Counted from the first letter of the stretch, positions 25,653-35,324 are shown. The stretch is DNA of 64,000 bases from Sulfurimonas sp. (GCA_011391635.1 JAABQD010000003.1:62001-126000); one strand, 5' to 3'. The notes: generated by a model not told the origin, from the letters alone. Numbers and translations: made by a program.

Positions 25653-25887
25653 CTCTATCCTTTTGAACGATGTAATCGTTACTTTCGTGTAATTAGTCTA
25701 ATAAGAAGATTTTATATTATTAAGTTTAAAAAAACAATACTATTGATTTGTTATCTTAATATTCAATGTAATTTCTTACTTAATTACACAAAGTGGGTAA
25801 AAATAATAAAAAATAATAGCATTCTAAAGAATATATATTAAATTTATTGATATCCTTATGCATCAAAAAACAATCAAAGGGTGTTGA

Positions 25888-26505
25888 ATGAAAAATGTGC
25901 TACTTGCTGCTATTATAATGTTTGGACTAGGTTTTACTCTTAATGCGAAAGATGTGGATGGCAATATACTTGTTACTCAAAATGGATTTACTTACGAAAA
26001 AGATCAAAAAGAGGTGTTTACCGGAAATGCATATTTCTTTTTTGAAGATGGAAAAACAAAAAAAGTTGTACCATATTATCAGGGTCAAATGGATGGCAGA
26101 TTGACAGAGTGGCGAGGTGATGGAAGTGTAAAAACTGTTGCGTACTTTAGAAAAGGGAAACAAGATGGTGAATATATTGGAAACTATGACAATGATAAAA
26201 AAGCAATAATTGCTTATTTTAAAGATGGTTTACAAAATGGGGAAGTTGCTACTTGGTATGAAAATGGTAGAAAAAAAAGCAGTTCATACTTTAAAAATGA
26301 CCTTCAAGAGGGAGAGGCAAAAACTTGGCATGAAAATGGCAACTTAGCATCTGAAGGATTATATGTAAATGGTAAAAAAGATGGTCTTCACAAAAAATGG
26401 CATGAAAATGGGCAGTTAGGCTATAAAGCTTTCTTCAGTAATGGCAATGTTATGGGTGAAATTGATATTTGGGATCAAAACGGTGTGTATGTACCGAAAA
26501 AATAG
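25888..26505 (+). CDS. Secreted MORN-type (YwqK-like) repeat protein
   Basis: 205 residues with a signal peptide (about 1-20). The mature part consists of about seven repeats of some 22 residues with the pattern GxxxxWxENGxxxxxxxFKNGxxxG, the MORN variant seen in YwqK-like proteins. Such repeats form extended beta sheets. They occur in secreted or periplasmic proteins of poorly known role; some are annotated as toxin-antitoxin components without firm proof. It lies 41 bases upstream of the MotA/ZorA-like gene on the same strand, so it may be part of that operon. Confidence 0.7.
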   Translation: MKNVLLAAIIMFGLGFTLNAKDVDGNILVTQNGFTYEKDQKEVFTGNAYFFFEDGKTKKVVPYYQGQMDGRLTEWRGDGSVKTVAYFRKGKQDGEYIGNYDNDKKAIIAYFKDGLQNGEVATWYENGRKKSSSYFKNDLQEGEAKTWHENGNLASEGLYVNGKKDGLHKKWHENGQLGYKAFFSNGNVMGEIDIWDQNGVYVPKK

Positions 26506-26545
26506 TATATAATTCCGCCATTTATCTAACAAATTAGGAACAAAT

Positions 26546-27676
26546 ATGCCATCTTCTAACGGCACTTCGTTGTGCTCAGCAAATTTTATTGTTATTTCTA
26601 TGATTCCAACACTGTTTTTTATTGCAATAGTTCTTGGATACATAGGAGTTATCCCACTTAATGTACCTTTATCATCTGTTTTTATTGTTGGGTTTATTTT
26701 GCTGACTTTTTTAATGTTTGCAAAACATAACGCCAACTACAGTATTTGCAAAATGCGTTCTTCATACTCAAAAATGGAAGAAGATTTACGCAATAAGCTT
26801 GATGCGAACTCTTTGATTATTAATAATGAAAGAAAGTCTATACTGGATATTAATGAGTTTTTAAATCATTACTATACAGATGTAAGAAATAATAACTTTG
26901 TTGCAGTCGCTGCATCTATATTCCCAATGCTTGGAATTTTAGGAACATTTTTAGCAATTTCAATTTCCATGCCGAACTTTTCAGTGATGGATACTACGGC
27001 ACTCGATAATGACATATCACTTTTACTTAGTGGTGTTGGTTCTGCATTTTATGCTTCTATTTATGGAATTTTACTCTCGTTAATCTGGACCTATTTTGAA
27101 AAGAGCGGTTTGAGTAAAATAGATAAATATTTTTCTATGCTTAAAAATAAATTTAAATCGGATATATGGTCAGCGGACGAATTAACTATATATAAATATT
27201 CACAGTATGAACTTAAAGACAATCGATTCGTAACTGCACTCAGAGAGACATTTAATCTTGATTTTGTTCAAACATTAAATGAACAACATCTTTCGAGTTT
27301 TAAGCAAATCATGCATGAAAGTAGCAGTAATTTTACTCAGATATCTAACTATCTTCAATTTGCATCCAAAGAGTTAAAAGAGACTCTTTCTCTGATGGAT
27401 AACAATAAAAATGCACAAGAAGCAAAAAATCAGATAGAAAAAAATCTGCTAGATTTTACATATGCTGTGAGAAGTTTAGAAAAAACTACTAATCTTTTTA
27501 ATACGCACTTGAGCACATCATTGGATAAAACATTTGAAAAAATTGATACAGAGATAGGCGATATAGTGATAAAACTAGCTGATTTTGCTACGCATGTGAG
27601 CCTAGAAAGTAAAGAAGTTCAAGATAGCGTAAAAAGATATCATCAAGCAATTTCTAGTCAAATAAAAGCACAGTAA
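26546..27676 (+). CDS. MotA/TolQ/ExbB-family stator protein with long tail (ZorA-like)
   Basis: 376 residues. Two N-terminal membrane helices (about 10-50) and the conserved pair FVAVAASIFPMLGILGTFLAIS and LLLSGVGSAFYASIYGILLSLIW (about 117-190) match the proton-channel unit of MotA/ExbB/TolQ proteins. A helical cytoplasmic tail of about 170 residues follows, rich in Glu, Lys and Asn. It is 3 bases upstream of the OmpA-domain partner, a pairing shared by flagellar MotAB and the Zorya ZorAB defence stator. It is not flagellar by context. No ZorC or ZorD helicase gene is present nearby, so a defence role is unproven. A cell-envelope motor is equally possible. Confidence 0.7.
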   Translation: MPSSNGTSLCSANFIVISMIPTLFFIAIVLGYIGVIPLNVPLSSVFIVGFILLTFLMFAKHNANYSICKMRSSYSKMEEDLRNKLDANSLIINNERKSILDINEFLNHYYTDVRNNNFVAVAASIFPMLGILGTFLAISISMPNFSVMDTTALDNDISLLLSGVGSAFYASIYGILLSLIWTYFEKSGLSKIDKYFSMLKNKFKSDIWSADELTIYKYSQYELKDNRFVTALRETFNLDFVQTLNEQHLSSFKQIMHESSSNFTQISNYLQFASKELKETLSLMDNNKNAQEAKNQIEKNLLDFTYAVRSLEKTTNLFNTHLSTSLDKTFEKIDTEIGDIVIKLADFATHVSLESKEVQDSVKRYHQAISSQIKAQ

Positions 27677-27679
27677 GCA

Positions 27680-28795
27680 ATGTTTTATAAAAATGAAAAT
27701 GACGATAATACAAATTTTTGGATATCGTATGCTGACCTTATGGCGGGTCTTCTTTTTGTATTCATTTTATTGATAGGGGCAATAGTTGTAAAATCTATTG
27801 TACTTAAATCTAATTTAGATACAAAAGAGAGTTCTCTTGAGAGTTCTATGAAAATGCTTCTTTTGAGAGATACGGAAGTACAAAAACTAAAAAAATTATT
27901 AGAAGATAGGATGAATGAACTCAAAAGTTCACAAGAAACTTTGATAATTACAAAAGATGCTTTTAAGCTCAAAACCGAAGAGATAGTCAATTTGAATAAT
28001 ATTCTCTTGTCTCAAAATATGAAAGTAGATGATTTTAACTCTAAAATTGTCATTCTTCAAAATTTACTCAATGAAACAAATACAACACTCAATACGCAAA
28101 ATAAGAAACTAGAAGATTATGATAATAAAGTTATTGTTCTCTCAAATGAGTTAACAAGCAAGAGTGATGCACTTAAATTGAAAGATAAAGAGCTTTTGGA
28201 TTTGCTACGAGCAATAGAAGAAAAGCAAACAAAGTATGATGTTTTGATTGCTAAATTACAAGCACAAAAAGCAAAAATTAAAAGTTTAACAGGTATTAAA
28301 ATAAAAGTTATCGCTGAACTAAAACAGAGTCTTGGCAATAATGTTCAAATTGATCCAAAAAGTGGCTCTTTGAGATTGGCTTCAAATATTTTATTTGATA
28401 AAGGGAGTGCTGAATTAAAAGAAACGGCAAAAATAGAGCTAAAAAATGTTTTTATCAACTATATTGGTGCTTTAATTTCAAACAAAAGCATTCAAAATCA
28501 ACTTGATAGAATTGTGATTGAAGGGCATACAGATAGTGATGGTGGCTATCTTTATAATCTAAATTTATCACAACAAAGAGCTTATGCTGTAATGAATTAT
28601 CTTTTAACACTCGATTTTACAGCGGACAATAACCTTAAACCACTTCTCGTAGCTAGTGGGCGTTCCTATCAAGATACAATCTATACTAAAGATATGGTTG
28701 AAGACAAAGATGCATCTAGAAGAATTGAGATTAATTTTAGTTTACGCAATGATGACGCTATGGATGAGATAGGAAAAATTTTAGATGTTGAATAA
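27680..28795 (+). CDS. MotB/ZorB-like OmpA-domain partner with long coiled coil
   Basis: 371 residues. One N-terminal membrane helix with the proton-binding type motif FWISYADLMAGLLFVFILL (about 12-30; the Asp in YAD corresponds to MotB Asp32). Then comes a long coiled coil (about 45-225) and a C-terminal OmpA-like peptidoglycan-binding domain (about 240-365, with SNILFDKGSAELKETAK and VIEGHTDSDGG). It would anchor the stator to the cell wall. The coiled coil makes it longer than ordinary MotB or ZorB. Three bases separate it from the ZorA-like gene, and a 58-codon frame overlaps its end. Confidence 0.75.
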   Translation: MFYKNENDDNTNFWISYADLMAGLLFVFILLIGAIVVKSIVLKSNLDTKESSLESSMKMLLLRDTEVQKLKKLLEDRMNELKSSQETLIITKDAFKLKTEEIVNLNNILLSQNMKVDDFNSKIVILQNLLNETNTTLNTQNKKLEDYDNKVIVLSNELTSKSDALKLKDKELLDLLRAIEEKQTKYDVLIAKLQAQKAKIKSLTGIKIKVIAELKQSLGNNVQIDPKSGSLRLASNILFDKGSAELKETAKIELKNVFINYIGALISNKSIQNQLDRIVIEGHTDSDGGYLYNLNLSQQRAYAVMNYLLTLDFTADNNLKPLLVASGRSYQDTIYTKDMVEDKDASRRIEINFSLRNDDAMDEIGKILDVE

Positions 28796-28961
28796 TTTTG
28801 AAGCAAAGAATATACACCAAGCATCTAAATATCTACAACACAAATTAAATGTATTTAAAAAAGTGCAACGAAAAGAGGTGTTAGTTGACCCTATTTTTGT
28901 AGTGGAACATAAGAAAAACTCTTTCTTGCAGAGATTATTGCAAACGCTATTTAAATCCTAA
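28785..28961 (+). CDS. Small basic protein overlapping the end of the stator operon
   Basis: A 58-codon frame begins with ATG inside the last codons of the OmpA-domain gene and ends with TAA at 28959-28961, just before the motif hairpin. The product is basic and helical (MLNNFEAKNIHQASKYL start, RLLQTLFKS end). Its overlap of 11 bases resembles translational coupling. No family is recognised. It could be a small stator accessory, the remnant of a lost third gene, or chance; there is no separate ribosome site. Confidence 0.4.
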   Translation: MLNNFEAKNIHQASKYLQHKLNVFKKVQRKEVLVDPIFVVEHKKNSFLQRLLQTLFKS

Positions 28962-28968
28962 TTTGAAT

Positions 28969-29014
28969 TGGCATGTGGAACTTATTGGCATTTGAAAAGT
29001 ATTTCCACATGCCA
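28969..29014. terminator. Inverted pair of the GGCATGTGGA motif between convergent genes
   Basis: TGGCATGTGGAA at 28969-28980 and its complement at 29003-29014 form a 12-bp stem with a 22-base loop between the stator operon and the AMIN-domain gene, which converge here. It is the longest-looped of the four inverted pairs in the window. Confidence 0.6.
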
Positions 29015-29023
29015 GAATAAGTT

Positions 29024-29746
29024 CTACAAGAGTTCAAAAATATAGCCACTCTCAGTATCTTTCATCTTATATTTGTAAAATCCATCAAGTTCAATAACCA
29101 CTCTGTAATATCCGTCATGGTTTCCAACTCTAATTTTTGTAAAAGAGCTTTCGCTTATTTTTTGTTCAAAAACTTTTATATTCTTATCTTTTTTAAAGTC
29201 AATTACAATTCTATGTGGTTGCACTAGCATAAAGTGTCGTATCATTGCATCTTTTGTTACAATTTTTAAATATTTTCCCAAGAGGTGAAAACTTGCATAA
29301 TCAACCGATGTAAGTTGTTTATATTTTTCATCTAAATCTACTTTTTCTTTTTCAGAACTAAGTGTCTCTTCTACACACTTTTCACCTTTAGTTTTGCTCT
29401 CTTGCTCAATTTTTATAGGCTCAATTTTTTTAAAATCTTGCTCTGCTTTATCAGCAATCGTACTGTTTTGAGAGATAAAAATGGGTGTGTGCCAATCCAC
29501 TGAATTTTCCATTTGAATACTTTGTGTCTCTTGTGAACCATCTAAATTTTTGTATTGCACTGTAACACTTTGAAGGACTCTTGCTTGTGGTGGTAGAGTT
29601 ATGGATGCTTGTTTGAGTGGTGGTATAGTTCTGTTTTCATTGGATGTATAAGGGATGGGTTTTTCGCCATCAGATGGAAAAAAAGGGTTCTCTCGAGCAT
29701 CTAAAATGCTAAATAAGAAAAATGCAATAAGCAATATTTTCACCAC
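29024..29746 (-). CDS. Periplasmic AMIN-domain protein
   Basis: 240 residues with a signal peptide (about 1-17). The C-terminal 90 residues (LKIVTKDAMIRHFMLVQPHRIVIDFKK...VVIELDG) form an AMIN domain, which binds peptidoglycan and localises proteins in the envelope. The middle is a low-complexity acidic linker. It is the last gene of the recA-eno-FtsB-like-AMIN order, which is conserved in Campylobacter jejuni (where the AMIN protein is a glycoprotein) and is a useful lineage marker. Confidence 0.8.
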   Translation of the reverse strand: MVKILLIAFFLFSILDARENPFFPSDGEKPIPYTSNENRTIPPLKQASITLPPQARVLQSVTVQYKNLDGSQETQSIQMENSVDWHTPIFISQNSTIADKAEQDFKKIEPIKIEQESKTKGEKCVEETLSSEKEKVDLDEKYKQLTSVDYASFHLLGKYLKIVTKDAMIRHFMLVQPHRIVIDFKKDKNIKVFEQKISESSFTKIRVGNHDGYYRVVIELDGFYKYKMKDTESGYIFELL

Positions 29747-29777
29747 GCCAACCCCTACTTTTGAAGTATTATATCAT

Positions 29778-30056
29778 TTATTCCGCTGAAATTTCTTTGA
29801 GTTCAAAATACTCTCTTTGGAGTTCAGCATTGTCATTTTTGAGTCTATTGATTTCAGATTGAAGATAGTTTTCATAATCTTGAAGTCCATTGAGAACCTC
29901 AAGAGAATTTGTTCCATATAAAACAGCACCTACATAGACACCAAGTCCTGCAACCAGTAAAATAAGAATTAAAAACTTGACAAGAGAAAGCCCCAAATAT
30001 TTTTGTGTAAAGCTTTGGTTGTAGCTATTCTCCTCGTATAATTCTTCAATATTCAT
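29778..30056 (-). CDS. FtsB/DivIC-family septum formation initiator
   Basis: 92 residues: a short cytoplasmic head, one membrane helix (about 27-48), and a C-terminal coiled coil (NYLQSEINRLKNDNAELQREYFELKEI). This is the FtsB/DivIC layout; these bitopic proteins connect FtsL and FtsQ in the division complex. The gene lies 12 bases after eno in an operon with recA, as in other Campylobacterota. Confidence 0.8.
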   Translation of the reverse strand: MNIEELYEENSYNQSFTQKYLGLSLVKFLILILLVAGLGVYVGAVLYGTNSLEVLNGLQDYENYLQSEINRLKNDNAELQREYFELKEISAE

Positions 30057-30068
30057 TACGATAGGTGC

Positions 30069-31334
30069 TTATTTAAAAAGAGTTGAACCTAGATATTCGC
30101 CATATACAACTTCGTTTTCTATCTCTAAGAGACGGTTATATTTAGCAGTTCTTTCACCTCTTGCAGTTGAACCTGTTTTTATCTCTCCACAGTTAAGAGC
30201 TACTGCAAAGTCAGCAATAAAAGCATCTTCACTTTCACCTGAACGGTGGCTCATAACACATTTGTATCCATTTCTTTGAGCAAGGCGAACAGTTTGCATT
30301 GTTTCACTCACAGAACCAATCTGATTTGGTTTAATCAAAATAGAGTTTGCGATACCTTTTTGAATCCCTTCATTCAAAATTGTAGCATTTGTAACAAATA
30401 GATCATCTCCAACGAGTTGCACTTTGTCACCTAATTTTTCTGTGAGTAATTTCCATCCGTCCCAGTCATCTTCACTGAGTCCATCTTCGATAGAAACGAT
30501 TGGGTATTTAGAGCATAAATCAACATAATAATCAACAAGTTCAGCGGAAGTCACTGTTCTATTTTCAGAATCAAGTTTATATCCACCTTCTACAACAAGC
30601 TCAGAAGCAGCTACATCAAGAGCTATCGCCATCTGCGTTCCTGCTTTGTAACCAGCTTTTTCAATAGCTTCCATAATGATTTGTATAGGCTCTTCGTTCG
30701 AACCTAAATCTGGTGCAAATCCACCCTCATCACCAAGTGCAGTGTTGTGTTTTTTTGCTTTGAGAATAGATTTTAGATTATGATATACCTCTGATGATGC
30801 TTGAAGTGCAGTTGCAAAATCTTCAAATCCGATAGGCATAATCATATACTCTTGAAAATCAACAGAGTTATCTGCATGTGAACCACCATTGATGATGTTA
30901 AGCATTGGTGTAGGGATTACCATAGCATTTGCACCACCTAAATAGCGGTAGAGTGGCATCTTGAGACTTTTTGCAGCCGCACGAGCTACAGCCATAGAAA
31001 CGCCAAGAACCGCATTTGCTCCTAAGTTTCCATAATTGTCTGTGCCATCTAGCTCTTTCATCGTTGCATCGATGACTGCTTGATTAAAAGGAGAGTGTCC
31101 AATAAGGGCATCTGCAATTGTAGAGTTCACATGCTCAACAGCTTGCAAAACTCCTTTGCCCATATAACGCGTACCACCATCACGAAGTTCTAATGCTTCG
31201 CGTTTTCCTGTACTTGCACCTGAAGGTACAATAGCACTTTCAATCGTTCCATCACTAAGTTCTACTGTTGTTTTTACTGTAGGATTTCCACGAGAATCCA
31301 TTACTTCTATCGCACTAATATTATCTATAAACAT
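30069..31334 (-). CDS. eno: Enolase
   Basis: 421 residues, full length for the family, converting 2-phosphoglycerate to phosphoenolpyruvate. Recognisable blocks are [16 protein letters not shown], the [16 protein letters not shown] loop, [10 protein letters not shown], and the C-terminal [19 protein letters not shown] signature with LIKPNQIGS before it. Its first base coincides with the last base of recA, so the two are coupled. No copy of the repeated 10-mer is found in eno or recA. Confidence 0.97.
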   Translation of the reverse strand: MFIDNISAIEVMDSRGNPTVKTTVELSDGTIESAIVPSGASTGKREALELRDGGTRYMGKGVLQAVEHVNSTIADALIGHSPFNQAVIDATMKELDGTDNYGNLGANAVLGVSMAVARAAAKSLKMPLYRYLGGANAMVIPTPMLNIINGGSHADNSVDFQEYMIMPIGFEDFATALQASSEVYHNLKSILKAKKHNTALGDEGGFAPDLGSNEEPIQIIMEAIEKAGYKAGTQMAIALDVAASELVVEGGYKLDSENRTVTSAELVDYYVDLCSKYPIVSIEDGLSEDDWDGWKLLTEKLGDKVQLVGDDLFVTNATILNEGIQKGIANSILIKPNQIGSVSETMQTVRLAQRNGYKCVMSHRSGESEDAFIADFAVALNCGEIKTGSTARGERTAKYNRLLEIENEVVYGEYLGSTLFK

Positions 31335-32371
31335 TACTCATCTACCTCACTTATTTCTGATATATCCATAGTCATAAGAGTGCTTATGCCCATAGCATTT
31401 TTTATTTTTTCTTCTATCTCTTTTGCTAAAGCTGGATCTTCTTTGAACTTAGCCTTGACATTTTCACGCCCTTGACCGAGTTTCACATCCTCATACGAGA
31501 ACCAAGCTCCACTTTTGTCAATTATATCAAGTTTTACGCCATAATCAACAAGTTCACCCTCTTTAGAGATACCTTCACCAAACATTATGTCAAATTCAGC
31601 TTGACGAAATGGTGGTGCTACCTTATTTTTAATTACTTTGGCTTTGACACGGTTTCCGATATTATTTTCACCTTGTTTGAGTGAGGCTATTCTTCTTACA
31701 TCTATTCTAACTGACGCATAAAATTTCAGAGCATTTCCACCCGTTGTAGTCTCTGGAGAGCCATATCCCATCATTCCAATTTTCATACGAATTTGGTTGA
31801 TAAATATAACAGTACAGTTCATTTTATGTAAAATACCTGTCAATTTACGAAGAGCTTTTGACATAAGTCTTGCTTGAACACCAACATTCTGGTCAGACAT
31901 CTCACCTTCAATTTCAGATTTAGGAGTTAAAGCTGCTACTGAGTCAATAACGATTAAATCAATCGCTCCACTTCTTGCAATAGTTTCAACTATATCCAAA
32001 GCTTGTTCGCCGTAATCAGGTTGAGAAACAAGAAGATTGTCCACATCCACACCCAAATTTCTTGCATAAATAACATCAAGAGCGTGTTCTGCATCGATAA
32101 ATGCACAAACACCACCAGCTTTTTGACATTCAGCTGTTATTTGAAGTGCTAAAGTTGTTTTTCCTGAACTTTCAGGTCCATAAATCTCAACAACTCTTCC
32201 CTGAGGAACTCCGCCTATTCCTAAAGCTAAATCAAGTCCAAGAGAACCTGTACTAATTGCTTCGATAGGAGTAATTTCTTTGTCACCCAAACGCATTAAG
32301 GCACCCTTGCCAAATGTTTTGTCTATTTGTTTCATTGCTAAGTCTAATGATTTTTGTTTGTTTGCGTCCAT
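31334..32371 (-). CDS. recA: RecA recombinase
   Basis: 345 residues from the start chosen here ([21 protein letters not shown]), which matches the usual RecA N-terminus and length. The open frame extends 20 codons further upstream to 32431 (MNEYFK...), but that extension is unlike RecA. Walker A is GPESSGKTT; Walker B is in [12 protein letters not shown], and loop L2 lies around [24 protein letters not shown]. RecA forms filaments on single-stranded DNA for recombination and repair and would be required for integrating DNA taken up by natural transformation. Confidence 0.95.
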   Translation of the reverse strand: MDANKQKSLDLAMKQIDKTFGKGALMRLGDKEITPIEAISTGSLGLDLALGIGGVPQGRVVEIYGPESSGKTTLALQITAECQKAGGVCAFIDAEHALDVIYARNLGVDVDNLLVSQPDYGEQALDIVETIARSGAIDLIVIDSVAALTPKSEIEGEMSDQNVGVQARLMSKALRKLTGILHKMNCTVIFINQIRMKIGMMGYGSPETTTGGNALKFYASVRIDVRRIASLKQGENNIGNRVKAKVIKNKVAPPFRQAEFDIMFGEGISKEGELVDYGVKLDIIDKSGAWFSYEDVKLGQGRENVKAKFKEDPALAKEIEEKIKNAMGISTLMTMDISEISEVDE

Positions 32372-32576
32372 TTTCGGCTCACTTTTATTAAATTTAGACT
32401 TATTATATGTCAATTTAAAATATTCATTCAAAAATATTTCAATTTGTCATATTTTTTGTAATTTATCTATTTTTATCCAAAAAAATTTAGATAAATAAGG
32501 GGAAGATTTTATCCTTATTTGGTTAAAATTTAGTTTATATAAATTAAATGCCTCTACTAATATATGGATAAGTAAT

Positions 32577-33440
32577 TTGAAAAAAACTCTAATCGCACAC
32601 TCTCCTGACGCTGATGATATTTTTATGTACTATGCTATTAAATTTGGCTGGGTTACAATGGATGGAATTAGTTTTGATAACATAGCAAAAGATATACAAA
32701 CACTCAATGAAGATGCTCTAAATGGTGTGTACGATATAGTTGCTATTAGTTTTGCTCTTTATCCTCATATCAGAGATGAATATACACTGCTCCGTACAGC
32801 TGTAAGTTTTGGCGAAGGATATGGTCCAAAAATTATAAAGAAAAAAGGTGCTACACTCAAAAAAAATTTTAAAGTAGCTTTGAGTGGAAAACATACGACG
32901 AATGCGATGCTTTTTCGTATCGCCTATCCACATGCCAGAATCAGTTATATGAACTTTTTAGAGATTGAAAATGCAGTGCTCAGTGGTACAGTGGATGCTG
33001 GTGTACTCATTCATGAGAGTATTTTGACTTACAATGATGCCCTTGAAGTTGAGAGGGAGATGTGGGATATCTGGCAGGAATTAGCGGGTGAAGAGTTACC
33101 GCTTCCTCTGGGAGGAATGGCAATGCGTCGCTCTATTCCTTTAAACAGAGCCATAAAATATGAAGCGACACTGACAAAAGCGGTACAGGTGGCACGAGAC
33201 CATAAAGAGCGACTTTCAAAAATGCTTCTTGAGAGAGAGTTAGTGCGTATCGATGCTCCAACACTTGAAAAATATCTTGAACTTTATGCCAATGATGATT
33301 CGATTTCACTCAGTGATATTCAATATAAAGCAATTGATAAACTTTTTGAAATAGGATACAAGCACGGCTTTTATGAAGCAGAAGTCAAAATCGAAGATTA
33401 TCTTATTCCAACAGAATATTCAGCACTAAGGAATTCATAA
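32577..33440 (+). CDS. mqnD: 1,4-dihydroxy-6-naphthoate synthase, futalosine menaquinone pathway
   Basis: 287 residues beginning at a TTG codon. The opening LIAHSPDADDIFMYYAI and the GEGYGPKIIKKK, GLHxTN-like SGKHTTNAML and DAGVLIHE blocks are those of MqnD, a periplasmic-binding-protein-fold enzyme that converts cyclic dehypoxanthine futalosine to 1,4-dihydroxy-6-naphthoate. The futalosine route makes menaquinone in Campylobacterota. It starts a plus-strand operon with fliQ and murB. One exact copy of the repeated 10-mer (encoding PHA) is at 32927. Confidence 0.9.
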   Translation: MKKTLIAHSPDADDIFMYYAIKFGWVTMDGISFDNIAKDIQTLNEDALNGVYDIVAISFALYPHIRDEYTLLRTAVSFGEGYGPKIIKKKGATLKKNFKVALSGKHTTNAMLFRIAYPHARISYMNFLEIENAVLSGTVDAGVLIHESILTYNDALEVEREMWDIWQELAGEELPLPLGGMAMRRSIPLNRAIKYEATLTKAVQVARDHKERLSKMLLERELVRIDAPTLEKYLELYANDDSISLSDIQYKAIDKLFEIGYKHGFYEAEVKIEDYLIPTEYSALRNS

Positions 33441-33442
33441 TT

Positions 33443-33709
33443 ATGGAAGCAAAACTCATAGCACTCGGGATAGAAACATTTAAAATTGCTCTGCTCTTAT
33501 CACTTCCTGCACTTTTAACAGGAATGTTTTTGGGGTTAGCGGTGAGTATTTTTCAGGCTACAACACAAATCAATGAGATGACGCTGAGTTTTATTCCAAA
33601 AATTGTGGGTATTATCATTGTTATTATTTTGACTATGCCATGGATGCTTAACTCTATGACAGATTTTTCTCTTTATGCATTTAATCTTATTCCAACCTTT
33701 GTAGAGTAA
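33443..33709 (+). CDS. fliQ: Flagellar export gate protein FliQ
   Basis: 88 residues with two membrane helices (about 16-38 and 52-75) and the FliQ pattern FKIALLLSLPALLTGMFLGLAVSIFQATTQINEMTLSFIPK-like core. FliQ is part of the type III export gate (FliPQR) of the flagellum in the inner membrane. It lies 2 bases after mqnD and shares one base with murB (TAATG). The fliQ-murB linkage away from other flagellar genes is common in Campylobacterota. Confidence 0.93.
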   Translation: MEAKLIALGIETFKIALLLSLPALLTGMFLGLAVSIFQATTQINEMTLSFIPKIVGIIIVIILTMPWMLNSMTDFSLYAFNLIPTFVE

Positions 33710-34560
33710 TGGATTCTAAAACTATCGATTTTTCTAAATTTTCTTCTATGAAGATAGGGGGAGTTTTGGATGTGGCACTTTTGCAAGAACCTTGCGACTA
33801 TAACAAAGAATATACTTTTATTGGTGCATGTAACAATACACTCCTAGGCACACAACCTCCGCCACTCATGATGCTGAGTAAAAAATATGACTATATAAAA
33901 ATTCAAGAGAATACTCTTCGTATTGGAGGAGCGACACCTTCAGGGAAAATCGCCTCTTTTTGTAAAAAAAACAATATCGCAAATTTTGAGTTTGTTTCCC
34001 ATTTACCTGGGACTTTAGGTGGCTTGGTAAAGATGAATGCAGGACTAAAAGAGTATGAAATATTTAATAATTTAATTTCTGTTTCCATGGCTGAGGGCGT
34101 GAAGCAAAAAGAAGAAATACATTTCGGATACAGATACACAGATATCCAAACTCCCATTATAGAAGCAACATTTCATTTGTCCTATGGATTTGACAAGGAA
34201 AAAGTAGAAATATTCAAAAAAATGCGTTCGAACCAACCGAGTACGCCAAGTGCAGGAAGCTGTTTTAAAAATCCACATGCCGACTTTGCAGGAAGATTGA
34301 TAGAAGCTGTCGGACTCAAGGGTCATAGAGTAGGTGGAATGGAGTTTAGCACTCTTCATGCTAATTTCTTGGTGAATGTTGATAATGGCACATTTGATGA
34401 TGCGATTTTTCTCATTCAAGAGGCTCAAAAAAGAGTGTATGAGCAGTTTGGAATTTGGCTAGAGAATGAGATTGTGGTGCTAGATAAGAGATATATGGGT
34501 GAAAATTCACCACTTTTACATCCACACACCAAGATTATGGCATGTGGAAATAAAAACTAG
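33709..34560 (+). CDS. murB: UDP-N-acetylenolpyruvoylglucosamine reductase
   Basis: 283 residues. FAD-binding blocks (IGACNNTLLG, LRIGGATPSGKIASFCKK, LPGTLGGLVKMNAG) and the catalytic-serine region PSAGSCFKNP are recognisable; the C-terminal ENEIVVLD end is near the usual end of short MurB forms. It reduces the enolpyruvyl group to make UDP-MurNAc. The gene ends with an exact copy of the 10-mer (34539, encoding ACGN) close to the stop, and its stop overlaps the convergent outer-membrane protein gene by 4 bases. A second copy lies at 34272. Confidence 0.9.
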   Translation: MDSKTIDFSKFSSMKIGGVLDVALLQEPCDYNKEYTFIGACNNTLLGTQPPPLMMLSKKYDYIKIQENTLRIGGATPSGKIASFCKKNNIANFEFVSHLPGTLGGLVKMNAGLKEYEIFNNLISVSMAEGVKQKEEIHFGYRYTDIQTPIIEATFHLSYGFDKEKVEIFKKMRSNQPSTPSAGSCFKNPHADFAGRLIEAVGLKGHRVGGMEFSTLHANFLVNVDNGTFDDAIFLIQEAQKRVYEQFGIWLENEIVVLDKRYMGENSPLLHPHTKIMACGNKN

Positions 34561-35324
34561 AATCGAAGCATTAACCCCGCATACATTCCAGAAAAATCTA
34601 AATTCATTGTTGCAGCTGTGCTATCTTTTTCATCAATTTTGATTTTTTGTACTCTGTAGCCAAGTTCAATCGCTGGTTTGAGAACAGGAATAAAACCGAG
34701 TGTGTAATCTACTTTTGCTCTCATATCAGAGACGCTACTTGAACCATATGCGACATATTTGACATCGCCTTCTAAACCAATATTTGTGGATGGAATTTGT
34801 ACTCTTGCTCTTGCATAAACAAGTGGAATAGGGAGTGTAATCGTGTCACTGTAAGAAGTTTTTGCAACACCATTGACTGTAACATTTCCCGTTGCCTCAT
34901 ACGAGAGTGCAATCACTTTGACATCCAAACCGATATCAAAAGTAATCCAAGCGGTATTGTCCAAAATATTATAATAAGGGATGATATCAAACTGCTTCAT
35001 ATCTAAAGTAGTATTTGCAGCATCTGTAATAGTGAAATCTTCAAACGCACCACTTGCAACACCGCTATTTTGAACATTTGCATACTCAATTCTCATGTTT
35101 GGAAGAATTGGAAGTGGGTGCTTGACGAGAAGCCATGCATACGCATTTGTATTTTTTTCTTCTGAAGATGTATCACTTCCCGTGCCACCATTGGAACTGT
35201 AGCTTATTTCCCCACTTGAGTTTTGTGCCCAAGCACCTACACCCATTTCTGCTCTTGTGAAATCTGCACTTGCTGTGGATGCGAGAACGATTCCACATGC
35301 CAAGGTTGATAGTAATTTTTTCAT
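34557..35324 (-). CDS. TIGR04219-type outer-membrane beta-barrel protein
   Basis: 255 residues from the chosen ATG at 35324 (MKKLLSTLACGIVLASTASA), because a GGAG ribosome site sits 6 bases before it; the frame opens 4 codons earlier at an ATG that contains this site. A signal peptide is followed by alternating beta strands and a C-terminal aromatic residue (GLMLRF), typical of small outer-membrane barrels. The family is abundant in Campylobacterota with unknown substrate. An exact copy of the 10-mer lies within the signal-peptide coding region (35292). Confidence 0.75.
   Translation of the reverse strand: MKKLLSTLACGIVLASTASADFTRAEMGVGAWAQNSSGEISYSSNGGTGSDTSSEEKNTNAYAWLLVKHPLPILPNMRIEYANVQNSGVASGAFEDFTITDAANTTLDMKQFDIIPYYNILDNTAWITFDIGLDVKVIALSYEATGNVTVNGVAKTSYSDTITLPIPLVYARARVQIPSTNIGLEGDVKYVAYGSSSVSDMRAKVDYTLGFIPVLKPAIELGYRVQKIKIDEKDSTAATMNLDFSGMYAGLMLRF

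Noticed and set aside
25630-25660. TCCACATGTTTC as another copy of the repeated 10-mer
   Set aside because: Only eight of ten bases match (last two differ) and it lies in the motif-poor region; counted neither as exact nor near copy.
25888-26505. MORN-type protein as a toxin-antitoxin component
   Set aside because: The annotation is common for YwqK-like repeats, but the protein has a signal peptide and no cognate toxin, so a TA role is not supported.
25888-28795. A complete Zorya phage-defence system
   Set aside because: Only ZorA/ZorB-like components are present; no ZorC, ZorD or ZorE gene is visible on either side.
32372-32431. Twenty-codon N-terminal extension of RecA
   Set aside because: The extension [11 protein letters not shown]... 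is unlike any RecA start; the internal ATG restores the usual N-terminus and length.
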